Origin: Streptomyces sp. Isolate_45 | GTDB lineage: Bacteria; Actinomycetota; Actinomycetes; Streptomycetales; Streptomycetaceae | Assembly (NCBI RefSeq): GCF_024721315.2 | Contig: NZ_JANFAK020000013.1 | Location: 1-64,000, forward strand | DNA: 64,000 nucleotides | Reading direction: 5' to 3' | Shown here: one piece after another, positions 16,208 to 25,500 of the stretch | Numbering within the stretch: position 1 is the first letter of the stretch | How the letters are laid out: the number at the start of each line of letters is the position of its first letter | Notes under the pieces: model-generated | Told to the model about the DNA's origin: nothing | Seen by the model: the letters and a program-made list of their open reading frames with translations, nothing else | Databases searched by the model: none | Position numbers and translations under genes: made by a program

Positions 16208-17815
16208 TCAGGTCCGCAGCCAGACCCCCGTGTCCTGCGGGAGCAGTCCCTCCGCGTCCAGGGCGGAACTGCTCAGCAGGAGGCTCGTACCGGCGGGAAG
16301 GGGCACCGGTTCGCCGGAGAGGTTGACCAGGCAGAGCAGGCCGTCGGGGCGGGCGAAGGCCAGTACCCCGGGCGGGCCGGGCAGCCAGCGCAGGCCGCCG
16401 CCGCCGAACCCGGCAGCCGCCCGGCGCAGGCGCAGGGCGGCCCGGTAGAGGGTGAGCATGGAGTCCGGGTCGCCGTCCTGTCGGTCGGCCGCGTACGCCT
16501 CCCAGTGCGCGGGCTGGGGCAGCCAGGGGTCGTGCCAGGGCTCGGCGGTCCAGGGCAGCGGCACCCGGCAGCCGTCCCGGCCGGGGTCGGTGCCGCCGGA
16601 GCGGAAGTGCATGGGGTCCTGGATCCGCCCCAGCGGGACGTCGGCCTCCGGGAGGCCGAGTTCCTCGCCCTGGTAGAGGTACACGGAGCCGGGCAGGGCG
16701 AGGGTCAGCAGGGCGGCCGCGCGTGCCCGGCGGGTGCCCAGCGCCAGGTCGGACGGGATCCCGAACGCCTTCGCCGCGAAGTCGAAGCCCGTGTCGGCGC
16801 GGCCGTAGCGGGTGACGGTCCGGGTGACGTCGTGGTTGCACAGCACCCAGGTGGCCGGCGCTCCGACGGGGGCGTGCTCGGCGAGGGTCTCCTCGATGGA
16901 GGTGCGCAACCGCTCGGCGTCCCACGGGCAGCTGAGGAAGGAGAAGTTGAAGGCGGTGTGCAGTTCGTCGGGGCGCAGGTAGCGGGCGAAGCGCTCGGAG
17001 TCGGGCAGCCAGACCTCGCCGACGAAGACGGCACCGTACGCGTCGGCGATCGCCCGCCAGGAACGGTAGATGTCGTGGAGTTCGTCGCGGTCGATGAAGG
17101 GGTGGGGTCCGCCGACCCAGGGGCCGGCGGGTCGGCCCGCCAGGTCGGGCAGGGCCGGGTCCTTCGCCAGCAGGGCAGCGGAGTCGATCCGTACGCCGGC
17201 GACGCCCCGCTCGAACCAGAACCGCAGCACCTCCTCGTGCTCCCGCCGGACCTCGGGGTGGTCCCAGTTGAGGTCGGGCTGCTGCGGGGTGAACAGGTGC
17301 AGGTACCACTCCCCGTCGGGCACGCGGGTCCAGGTGTCGGCGCCGTTGAACTGGGAGGGCCAGTCCCCCGGCGGCAGTTCGCCGTGCTCGCCGCGGCCGG
17401 GGCGGAAGTGGAAGAGCTCCCTCTCGGGGCTGCCGGGGCCGGCGGCGAGCGCGGCACGGAACCAGGCGTGCCGGTCGGACACGTGGTTCGGGACGATGTC
17501 GATGATCGTACGGATGCCCAGTTCGCGGGCCTCGGCGATGAGTTTCTCGGCTTCGGCGAGGGTGCCGAATGCGGGGTCGATGGTGCGGTAGTCGGCGACG
17601 TCGTAGCCGCCGTCGGCGAGCGGGGACAGGTACCAGGGGGTGAACCACAGCGCGTCCACCCCCAGTTCGGCGAGGTACGGCAGGCGGGCCCGGACGCCCG
17701 CGAGGTCACCGGTGCCGTCCCCGTCGCCGTCGGCGAAGCTGCGTACGTACACCTGGTAGATGGCCGCGGAGCGCCACCAGTCGGCGTCGCTGTCGGGCAG
17801 GGGGAGGTCGGCCAC
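16208..17815 (-). CDS. GH13 alpha-glucosidase
   Basis: A 535-residue cytoplasmic glycoside hydrolase of family 13, oligo-1,6-glucosidase/alpha-glucosidase type. The catalytic residues are Asp211 (GVRIDS, nucleophile), Glu267 (FVGEVW, acid/base) and Asp329 (CNHD, stabiliser). There is no signal peptide. It is the last gene of the unit binding protein - permease - permease - hydrolase, with a 65-base gap to the second permease. It would split imported alpha-glucosides to glucose. Because the locus also holds a GH87-type glucanase, nigero-oligosaccharides are a plausible substrate; maltose-type sugars cannot be excluded. Confidence 0.93.
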   Translation of the reverse strand: MADLPLPDSDADWWRSAAIYQVYVRSFADGDGDGTGDLAGVRARLPYLAELGVDALWFTPWYLSPLADGGYDVADYRTIDPAFGTLAEAEKLIAEARELGIRTIIDIVPNHVSDRHAWFRAALAAGPGSPERELFHFRPGRGEHGELPPGDWPSQFNGADTWTRVPDGEWYLHLFTPQQPDLNWDHPEVRREHEEVLRFWFERGVAGVRIDSAALLAKDPALPDLAGRPAGPWVGGPHPFIDRDELHDIYRSWRAIADAYGAVFVGEVWLPDSERFARYLRPDELHTAFNFSFLSCPWDAERLRTSIEETLAEHAPVGAPATWVLCNHDVTRTVTRYGRADTGFDFAAKAFGIPSDLALGTRRARAAALLTLALPGSVYLYQGEELGLPEADVPLGRIQDPMHFRSGGTDPGRDGCRVPLPWTAEPWHDPWLPQPAHWEAYAADRQDGDPDSMLTLYRAALRLRRAAAGFGGGGLRWLPGPPGVLAFARPDGLLCLVNLSGEPVPLPAGTSLLLSSSALDAEGLLPQDTGVWLRT

Positions 17816-17880
17816 GTCAGGGTCCTTTCACGGCGGGTGCGGGCGGCCGGGCGGCTCGGTGGTGGCCCCGGAACGGTCGG

Positions 17881-18756
17881 TCAGCCCTTGAGGGAGCCGG
17901 CCGTCAGGCCGGTCATGATGTTGCGCTGGAAGATCAGGAAGATGACGAGGGTCGGCGCGGAGGCCATCGCGAGCGCGGCGATCAGGTGGTTCTCGGGAAC
18001 GCCGCCGGCCAGCGAGTAGATGCCGACGTTGAGCGTTTGCAGGGCGGGGTCGGGGAGGGTGAGCATCGGCCAGAGGAAGTCCTTCCAGACGCCGACGATC
18101 GCGAAGATCGAGACGACGCCGAGGACGGGCCGGGACATCGGCAGGACCACCGAGCGCAGGATGCGCAGCGCGCTCGCGCCGTCGATGGCGGCGGCGTCGA
18201 GGATCTCCTTCGGGATGGAGTCGAAGAACCGCTTCAGCAGGAAGATGGAGAAGGCGTTGGTGACGGCCGGCAGCCAGATCACCCAGGGCGTGTTGAGCAG
18301 GTTGCGCTCGACGAGCGGCATGTCCAGGACGGTCAGGTACTGGGGGACGACCAGGACGGTGGCCGGGATCATCAGGGTCGCGAGCATCATGCCCAGCACG
18401 GCCCTGCCGAAGATCGGGCGCAGCCTGGACAGCGAGTAGGCGGCGGCCACGTCGAGGACGAGTTGGAAGGCGAGGGCGCCGAAGGCGTAGTAGAGGGTGT
18501 TGAGCAGCAGCCTCGCGAGGTCCATGACCTTCCAGACGGCCGTGAAGTTCGCCGTGTGCAGGGAGTCCGGCACCAGGGTCGGCGGGACCCGGGCGAACTC
18601 CTCGGTGCTCTTGAGGCCGTTCGCGGCCATCCAGTAGAGCGGGCCGAGGAAGACGAGGGTGAAGCCGGTGACGACCAGCACGAGGACGGTCCAGTAGAGG
18701 ATCCTGCCCCGGGTGCGGCCGAGCCGGACGGGCGATATCAGGGTGCGCTCTGCCAT
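17881..18756 (-). CDS. ABC sugar transporter permease, MalG type
   Basis: A 291-residue inner-membrane permease with six predicted membrane helices and the EAA loop DAAAIDGASALRILRSVVLP that contacts the ATPase. The ATG at 18756 has GGAG upstream. It is the second permease of the unit, 39 bases after the first. No ATPase is encoded nearby. In Streptomyces such importers share the ATPase MsiK, which is the likely partner. Confidence 0.94.
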   Translation of the reverse strand: MAERTLISPVRLGRTRGRILYWTVLVLVVTGFTLVFLGPLYWMAANGLKSTEEFARVPPTLVPDSLHTANFTAVWKVMDLARLLLNTLYYAFGALAFQLVLDVAAAYSLSRLRPIFGRAVLGMMLATLMIPATVLVVPQYLTVLDMPLVERNLLNTPWVIWLPAVTNAFSIFLLKRFFDSIPKEILDAAAIDGASALRILRSVVLPMSRPVLGVVSIFAIVGVWKDFLWPMLTLPDPALQTLNVGIYSLAGGVPENHLIAALAMASAPTLVIFLIFQRNIMTGLTAGSLKG

Positions 18757-18795
18757 GGGAGGGGCTCCTTGTCGGCGCTCGCGGTCGGCTCGCGG

Positions 18796-19704
18796 TCAGC
18801 TCTCGTTGTCGCGGCTGAGGCGGACGTAGAGGGCGGAGAAGCCGGCGAGGAGGACGAGCAGGCACAGGCCCAGGGCCGCGGCGCCGCCGTACTGGTTGAA
18901 GTTGAAGGCGTACTGGTAGATGAGGACGACGACGGTGGTGGTCGAGCCCTCGGGGCCGGCGCCGCCGGTCAGCAGGAACGGTTCGACGAACACCTGCATC
19001 GTCGCGATGACCTGCATCAGCAGCATCAACGAGAGGATCAGCTTGGTCTGCGGGATCGTGACGTGCCAGATCTTGCGCAGCAGGCCCGCCCCGTCGAGCT
19101 CCGCGGCCTCGTACAGCTCGCCGGGGATGCCCTGGAGGGCGGCCAGGTAGATCAGGGTCGCACCGCCCATGTTCATCCAGGTGGAGGCGATGACGACGGA
19201 CAGCATCGCGGTGCCGGTGGACTGCAGCCAGTCCTGCGGGGGCAGGTGCAGGAATTCCAGCGCCCGGTTGAAGAGGCCGTACCCGGGGTCGTAGAAGTAC
19301 TCGAACAGCAGGACCGAGGCCACCGGCGGCATCATCACCGGCAGGTAGACGAGCAGGCGCAGGTACCCGCGGGCGTGGCGCAGTTCGTTGAGGACGAGCG
19401 CGATCACGAAGGGGACCGCGAAGCCGAGGACCAGGGCCAGGCCCGTGAAGAGCAGGGTGTTGCGCCAGGCCTGCCAGAAGCTCGGGTCCCCGAAGACGTA
19501 CGCGAAGTTGTCCCAGCCGACCCAGCGGGTGGTTCCGCCTTCCGTCTTCTGGAAGGCCAGCAGGAACTCCCGGACCATCGGGTACCAGGAGAAGAAGGCG
19601 AAGCACAGGACGGCACCGATCAGGAAGCCGTGGGCGGTGAGGTTCCGCTTGAGTGCCCGGCGGAACTCCGGGCGGGAGGCTCGGGGGAGGGTGGGGACCG
19701 GCAT
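18796..19704 (-). CDS. ABC sugar transporter permease, MalF type
   Basis: A 302-residue permease with six predicted membrane helices and an EAA loop (EAAELDGAGLLRKIWHVTIP). It follows the binding-protein gene by 97 bases and precedes the MalG-type permease. The two permeases form the channel of a carbohydrate importer of the CUT1 class, which takes oligosaccharides. Confidence 0.94.
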   Translation of the reverse strand: MPVPTLPRASRPEFRRALKRNLTAHGFLIGAVLCFAFFSWYPMVREFLLAFQKTEGGTTRWVGWDNFAYVFGDPSFWQAWRNTLLFTGLALVLGFAVPFVIALVLNELRHARGYLRLLVYLPVMMPPVASVLLFEYFYDPGYGLFNRALEFLHLPPQDWLQSTGTAMLSVVIASTWMNMGGATLIYLAALQGIPGELYEAAELDGAGLLRKIWHVTIPQTKLILSLMLLMQVIATMQVFVEPFLLTGGAGPEGSTTTVVVLIYQYAFNFNQYGGAAALGLCLLVLLAGFSALYVRLSRDNES

Positions 19705-19801
19705 CGCCGCTCGCTCCTTGCTGGTCGTCGCTTCCGGGTACGGGAGGGGGCGGGCGGGGCCGGGGCAGGCAGGCCGCGCCGCCGCGGCCCGCCCGCGGGC
19801 C

Positions 19802-21202
19802 CTACTGGTTGCCCAGTACCTGGTTGACGGCCTTCTCGGCCTCGCCGAGGAGCTGCGCGGGATCGGCGTTCTTGTTGGTGAGGACCCCTGACATCACCTT
19901 GTCGAGCACCTTGTAGACCTCCTGGGCCTTCGGCGGCTCGGCCTTGCCGGGTACCGGGTTGTCCAGGAAGGTCTTGAAGTTGGCGACCGGCATGGTGGCG
20001 CTCGCAGCCTTCAGCCGGTCGTCCTCGGCCTTGCTCGCGCCGGTGAAGAAGGCGGGCTGCGGGAGGCCGACGGGCAGGCCGTCCGCCTTGCTGCGGTCGT
20101 ACCGGAACTGCCCCTTGCCGACGGCGAGGGTCTTGAAGTTCAGCCAGGCCACGGCCGCCTTGACCTTGTCGGGCGAGCTGCCCTTCTTGATCATGTAGCC
20201 GTTCCCGCCGGCCAGGGTGGAGGCGCCGCCGGGGATCGGGCCCATGCCGAAGTTCTCGTACTTCGCGCCCAACTGCTGCACCATGTACGTGATGTCGTCG
20301 GGCGCGGCGAGGAACATGCCGAGCTTGTCGGAGGCCATCTGCTTCTGCAGGTCGCCCCACTTGAGCAGCTGGGTCCGGCCCATGCTTTCGTCCTCCCAGC
20401 GCATGGCGCGGAGGTTCTCGACGATCTGCTTGCCGGTGGCGTTGTTGAAGGCGGCCTTGCCGTCGGCGCCGACGATGTCGCCGCCCAGTCCGTACATGGT
20501 GGCCGTGTAGTGCCAGCCGCCCGTGTTCTCCACGCTGTACTCGCCGAAGCCCGCGGTGCCGTTGCCGAGCGCGGCGATCTTCTTCGCGGCGGCCCGGACC
20601 TCGTCCCAGGTACGGGGCGGGGAGTCGGGATCGAGGCCCGCGTCCCGGAACAGCTTGCGGTTGACCAGCAGGCCCATCGTGTAGTTGCTGGTGGGCAGCC
20701 CGTACAGCTTGCCGTCCTCCTTCAGGACGTCCAGGACGTTCTTGTCGATGTCGCCGAGGGCGGGCACCGAGGCGGGGGTGACGTACGCCGAGACGTCCGC
20801 GGCCGCGTCGTTGTCCAGCACCTGCTGGAGGTCGGTGAAGTAGGCGTAGAAGACGTCCGGTTGGGACTTGGCCTTGAGCATCGCCGTGAAGCGCGGGGGC
20901 TCCAGGCACTGCCCGGGGGTGGAGCGGCCGTCGATGGTGACGTTCGGGTAGGTCCTGTTGAACTCCGCCACGTCCTCCTTCCACTCCTTCAACTCCGCCG
21001 CCTTGGCCGCCGGCGGCATGCAGTCGATGGAGAGGGTGACCTTGGTCTTCGGGTCGAGCGGGGCGGAGGCGTCGGTGGAACCGCCGCTCGACCGCTCCTT
21101 CGGATCGTCGCCGCCGCTGCTCGTACCGCAGGCCGCGAGGGCGGTCACGGCGAACGCGGAGACGAGGGAGGCCGCGACGTTGCGGCGGACGTTGGTTCTC
21201 AT
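19802..21202 (-). CDS. Lipoprotein sugar-binding protein of an ABC importer (family 1)
   Basis: A 466-residue extracellular solute-binding protein. The signal peptide ends in a lipobox ALAAC with Cys25 as lipid anchor, followed by a Ser/Gly-rich linker. The start is the ATG at 21202 (MRTNVRRNVA), with GAAGGGGACC just upstream; longer reading would only add a non-signal extension. It is the first gene of the import unit, with its own promoter containing a CTTGCG-type site and separated from the LacI gene by a terminator. It captures the oligosaccharide at the cell surface. Confidence 0.94.
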   Translation of the reverse strand: MRTNVRRNVAASLVSAFAVTALAACGTSSGGDDPKERSSGGSTDASAPLDPKTKVTLSIDCMPPAAKAAELKEWKEDVAEFNRTYPNVTIDGRSTPGQCLEPPRFTAMLKAKSQPDVFYAYFTDLQQVLDNDAAADVSAYVTPASVPALGDIDKNVLDVLKEDGKLYGLPTSNYTMGLLVNRKLFRDAGLDPDSPPRTWDEVRAAAKKIAALGNGTAGFGEYSVENTGGWHYTATMYGLGGDIVGADGKAAFNNATGKQIVENLRAMRWEDESMGRTQLLKWGDLQKQMASDKLGMFLAAPDDITYMVQQLGAKYENFGMGPIPGGASTLAGGNGYMIKKGSSPDKVKAAVAWLNFKTLAVGKGQFRYDRSKADGLPVGLPQPAFFTGASKAEDDRLKAASATMPVANFKTFLDNPVPGKAEPPKAQEVYKVLDKVMSGVLTNKNADPAQLLGEAEKAVNQVLGNQ

Positions 21203-21295
21203 CGGTGGTCCCCTTCGAGCTTCGGGCAGGAGGCGTGGGGGCGAGCGCGGCACACTCAACCACCGCCGACAGATGAACGCAATATCTCGCGCAGA

Positions 21296-21305
21296 CTTCG
21301 CAAGA
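21296..21305 (-). promoter_or_regulatory. LacI-type half-palindromic site before the import unit
   Basis: The minus strand reads CTTGCGAAG here, about 95 bases upstream of the binding-protein start, with TTGCG repeated about 20 bases nearer to the gene. It resembles CTTGCGCAAG found upstream of the glucanase and CTTGCGCT found upstream of the regulator, which suggests shared control. Confidence 0.55.
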
Positions 21306-21340
21306 GATTGGCAGACCACTGCCGTTCCGGGGACGCAAAA

Positions 21341-21376
21341 AGGGCTCCGGAACGTCGATGGACGTTCCGGAGCCCT
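21341..21376 (-). terminator. Terminator of the LacI regulator gene
   Basis: A perfect 16-base-pair stem (AGGGCTCCGGAACGTC and its complement) closes a 4-base loop. On the minus strand a run of five T follows. It isolates the regulator transcript from the importer. Confidence 0.93.
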
Positions 21377-21401
21377 GGGCGCGGAGGGTGGGTCGGTGCG
21401 G

Positions 21402-22412
21402 TTACCCGCGCGGAGCCTTGGCCGTGGAGCCGCGGACCACCAGCTCCGGCTCGAAGAGCAACTCCCCCGGCTGCACCGCGGCGCCCTGGATCTGCGCGGT
21501 GAGCAGCTCGACCGCGGCCCGACCCATGGCCTCGATGGGCTGCCGGACGGTGGTCAACGGGGGCTCGGTGCAGTTCATGAACGCGGAGTCGTCGTAGCCC
21601 ACCACGGAGACCTCGCCGGGGACGTCGAGACCCCTGCGACGGGCCGCCCGTACGGCCCCCAGGGCCAGCGGGTCACTCGCGCAGATGATGCCGGTGACAC
21701 CGCGGTCCAGCAGGCGGGAGGTGGCCGCGTGCCCGCCCTCCAGGGAGAACAGGGTGCGTTCCACGTGCGCGGCCGGCAGCTCGGAACCGGCCGCCTCGGC
21801 GACGGCCCGGGCGGCGACCAGCTTGCGCAGCGAGGGGATGTGATCGGGCGGGCCCAGCACCAGGCCGATCCGCTCGTGCCCCAGGGAAGCCAGGTGGCGC
21901 CAGGCCTGCTCGACCGCGACGGCGTCGTCGCAGGCCACGCACGGGAAGCCGAGGTCCTCTATGGAGGCGTTGATCAACACCACCGGGACCTTGCGCTCCG
22001 ACAGCAGCCGGTAGTGCTCGTGCGGGGCGTCGGCCTGCGCGAAAAGCCCTCCGGCGAAGACCACCCCGGAGACCTGCTGCTGGAGGAGGAGCTCCACGTA
22101 GTCGGCCTCGGAGACCCCGCCCGTGGTCTGCGTGCACAGTACGGGGGTGAGCCCCTGCTGGGCGAGGGCGCCGCCGATGACCTCGGCGAAGGCCGGGAAG
22201 ATCGGGTTCTGGAGTTCCGGCAGCACCAGGCCGACCAGTCGCGCACGTTCGCCGCGCAGCTGGGTGGGGCGCTCGTATCCCAGCACGTCGAGGGCGGTGA
22301 GCACGGATTGGCGGGTCGCCTCCGAGACGCCCGGCTTGCCGTTGAGCACCCGGCTGACCGTTGCCTCGCTGACTCCCACCTTCTTCGCCACTTGAGCAAG
22401 TCGTCGCGTCAT
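21402..22412 (-). CDS. LacI-family transcriptional regulator of the glucan locus
   Basis: A 336-residue repressor. Residues 3-26 are the helix-turn-helix (RLAQVAKKVGVSEATVSRVLN), followed by the hinge and a periplasmic-binding-protein-like sugar domain (RLVGLVLPELQNPIFPAFAEV, ICASDPLALGAVRAARRRGLDVPGEV). The ATG at 22412 lies directly downstream of repeated CTTGCG sites, so the gene is probably autoregulated. It sits between the importer and the secreted glucanase and most likely represses both until an oligosaccharide inducer is present. Confidence 0.93.
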   Translation of the reverse strand: MTRRLAQVAKKVGVSEATVSRVLNGKPGVSEATRQSVLTALDVLGYERPTQLRGERARLVGLVLPELQNPIFPAFAEVIGGALAQQGLTPVLCTQTTGGVSEADYVELLLQQQVSGVVFAGGLFAQADAPHEHYRLLSERKVPVVLINASIEDLGFPCVACDDAVAVEQAWRHLASLGHERIGLVLGPPDHIPSLRKLVAARAVAEAAGSELPAAHVERTLFSLEGGHAATSRLLDRGVTGIICASDPLALGAVRAARRRGLDVPGEVSVVGYDDSAFMNCTEPPLTTVRQPIEAMGRAAVELLTAQIQGAAVQPGELLFEPELVVRGSTAKAPRG

Positions 22413-22413
22413 G

Positions 22414-22450
22414 AGCGCAAGAGTAGCGCAAGCGATGCAAGTTCCTTGCA
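22414..22450 (-). promoter_or_regulatory. Repeated CTTGCG/CTTGCA sites upstream of the LacI gene
   Basis: On the plus strand AGCGCAAG occurs at 22414-22421 and 22425-22432 (11-base spacing, one helical turn). A perfect inverted repeat TGCAAG-TTC-CTTGCA follows at 22436-22450. A further CTTGAGCAAG lies inside the start of the gene (22391-22400). The arrangement overlaps the expected promoter and fits autorepression. Confidence 0.65.
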
Positions 22451-22504
22451 GTTCGATTACAGCCAGTTTGGCGGGGGTCCGATGGCGCCGGACCGGACCC
22501 GAAA

Positions 22505-22545
22505 AGGGCCGGACGCCGCCCGGGACGTCCCGAGCGGCGCCGACC
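22505..22545 (-). terminator. Terminator of the GH87-type glucanase gene
   Basis: An imperfect GC-rich hairpin (GGACGCCGCCCGGGAC paired with GTCCCGAGCGGCGCC) is followed on the minus strand by TTTTC. It lies just past the glucanase stop. Confidence 0.7.
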
Positions 22546-22566
22546 CCCTCGTACCCGGCCGCGCGG

Positions 22567-25500
22567 TTACGGCAGCCGGTCGATCCGGAACGTCGAGGTC
22601 GTGTTCCGGATGTCCACGGCGTTGTCGCCGGTCCTCAGGTTGTGAACGGTGACCGAGCCGACCGCCGGACCCTGGCCCGCCTCGGGCATCTCGTTCGCCC
22701 AGAGGCCGAACCCTGACTTCGCGTCGAAGGCGTCACCGCTCTTCCTCGCCCCGGTGATGGTGATGTCCCGCAGGACGGTGTCCTTGATGGGGTTCACCGG
22801 TTGGCCACCGACGTACTGCGTCTGGAACATGATGCCGCTGTACGTCGGGTCGACGATGTCGACGTTGTTGATCCGGATGCCCTGGAACACCTTCGAGGCG
22901 GAGAACAGCCAGATCCCCGGGAAGGTCTGCCCGCCCCAGAAGTGGCCGCCGGAACGGATGACGGAGATGTTCTCGAAGGTCGTCGGTTCCGTCCCGAACC
23001 CGTTCATCGGGTATCCGAAGTCCAGCGAGCTGATGGTGATGCCCGAATAGACGAGGGTGTCGGCGATGTGGATGTTGCGGAAGGTGTTGTCGAAGCCCCC
23101 GTAGACGGCCACCCCGGCGGCCCGCCAGGTCAGGATCGTGGTCAGGTTCTCGTAGACGTTGTTCTTCATGTCCGCGCCGCCCGCGTCGATCGCGGAGAAC
23201 AGCGCGAAGCTGTCGTCGCCGGTCGCCCGCGCCTCGTTGTTGGTCACGAGGTTGTCGGTGCTGCCGTTGGTCATGTTGATGCCGTCGGCGAACATGTTGC
23301 GGATCCGCGAGTTCTTGATGGTGATCCGGTCGGTGTTGGCTCCCCAGTACAGGCACACCATGTGCTCGTTCCAGATGTTGTCGATGGTGATGTCGGAGAC
23401 GCCCGCGAAGTCGAAGACCTTGCCCGGACCGTCGATGCGCGACGTGTAGTTGCCGAAGTAGGCGAAGCCCGAGAAGGACGAGCCCTTCGCGGTGCTGTCG
23501 GCCCGCCAGCCGATGTCGGTGTTGTCCTGCGCCGACGGGGCGTGGAAGCGGGTGAACCACGGTCCGGCGCCGACCACCCGCACGGCCTTCCCGTACACCT
23601 GGAACTTGCTCGCCGTCGCGTAGTCGCCCGGAGGCAGATAGACGCCGACGAGCTTCCCGCTGGGGTCCATCCGGACCTTGTCCAGGGCGTTCTGCACGTC
23701 CTGGTGGCCGAAGCCGGCGGGTACCGCGTAGGTCTGCGGGTCGGGGTTCGGGGCGGCCGTGGCCTGTTCCAGGCTGACGAAGTCGATCGCGTAGGTGGAG
23801 GTGTTGGCGGCGTCCTTCTGCAGCCGGATCCTGCTGCCCTTGGGGACGGTCTCGCCGAGCAGGACGTTCGCCTCGTCGTAGATGTGGCGCGGCGCCCCGG
23901 CACCGGGCGAGTTGCCCGGTGAGGCCTCGGCCCCGTACAGCCAGGCGTACTTGGAGGTCAGCGGCAGGGCCCTCTTGAAGACCCCGTCGACATGGAGGTT
24001 GATGGTGGAGTCGATGCCTCCACCGCCCGGGGCGTCCGGGATGGAGAAGCGGGTGACCAGCGTGTTCGTGGCGGCCCGGGTGGTGAACTCGACGTACTCG
24101 CCGGTCGCGTCGAGGCTGACGGCCTTGCGGCCCGAGGCTTCGCCGGCGATGTCGCCGATGGTGCGGTTGGGCCCGACCACCGTGGCCCCGCCCCCGGCGA
24201 CGGCTTCCTCCGCCTCGTACGTGTCGAAGGGCATGTTCGCCCCACGGCCCACGAAGAACGGCCTGGTGGAGGTGTTGTTGCCGCGTTTGACCGGCAGTTC
24301 GGCCGCGTCGTCCGCGAGGACGACCTTGACCGAGTACTTGCCGTTCGCGGCCGGCCAGCTGCCGAGCGCGATCGGGGCCGTGGCCGCGCCGGCGGCGAGG
24401 GGCCCGTCGAAGGCCCCCGTCAGGGTGCGGACGGCGGCCCCGGTCGCGTCCTGGAGGGTGAGCGTGACCGCGTGCGGGCCGGGCGCCGAGGCGACCGTGC
24501 CCTGGTTGCGGACCGTCACGGCGAAGGCGACCGGCCGCCCCTCGGACGGAGCGGACGGCGACCAACTCACCTCGGAGGCCACCAGGTCGGAGCTGTCCAC
24601 CCCGCGTACCACCAGCGCGGACCCGGTGAAGGAGTTGTTGCTGTCGTTCTGCTCCACCACGGTGTTCGCCTCGTCGACGACGGCGGCGAGCTGGTAGGTC
24701 CCCGCGTCGCGCGCGCCGATCCCGGCGCCGACGGTGGCGCTCGCCCCGGCGGCCAGCGCGGGCACGGCGGCCGTACCCGCCTTCGTGCCGCCGAGCGTGA
24801 AGGTCACGGCGGTGGCGGGGGCCGGGGCCGGACCGCTGTTCCTGACGGTGGCGGAGAGCGTGACCGGGTCCGACTCCACGGGGGCGGCCGGGGCAGCGCT
24901 CAGCGCCGTGACCTCCAGGTCCGGATTGGGAGCGGGCACCCCGATCACCTGGAACTCGGCGATCTGCCCGTTGGAGGAGCCGGTGTTGGAGGTGAAGCGC
25001 AACTGGACGTCGGCGACGCGGGCGCTCAGCGGGACGGTGACCGTGTTGCCGGACGCGGGGTCGAAGGCGTAGTCCTTCGCGGCGACCAGACCGGTGACGG
25101 CGGAGGCGCTCTGCTCCCGGCCGAGGACCTGGATGTTCTGGGTGCGGGCGCCCCAGCCACTGTCCGGGTTCAGTTTGAGGACGAGTCGCCGCAGATCCGC
25201 GTTGGCGCCCAGCTTGACCGTCAGCGTGCTCGGGTACGCCCCGGCGGCGCCCTCCCAGTAGGTGGCCGTGCTGTTGTCGTTGGCGTTCTCCGCGACGAAG
25301 GTGTGGATCACGGAGGAGCCGGTGACCGGTTTGCCGACGGCCAGGTTGGAACCGCCGCCCCCGGTGCCGTAGCGAGTGACGGAGTCGCTGTCGCCGGAGC
25401 GGTTGCCCGCGGCGTCCTTGGCGCGGACGACGTAGGTCACGGTGGCGGTGGCCGGCTGGGTGTCGGTCCAGGAGGTGGTGTTCCCCGCGACCGTCGTGCG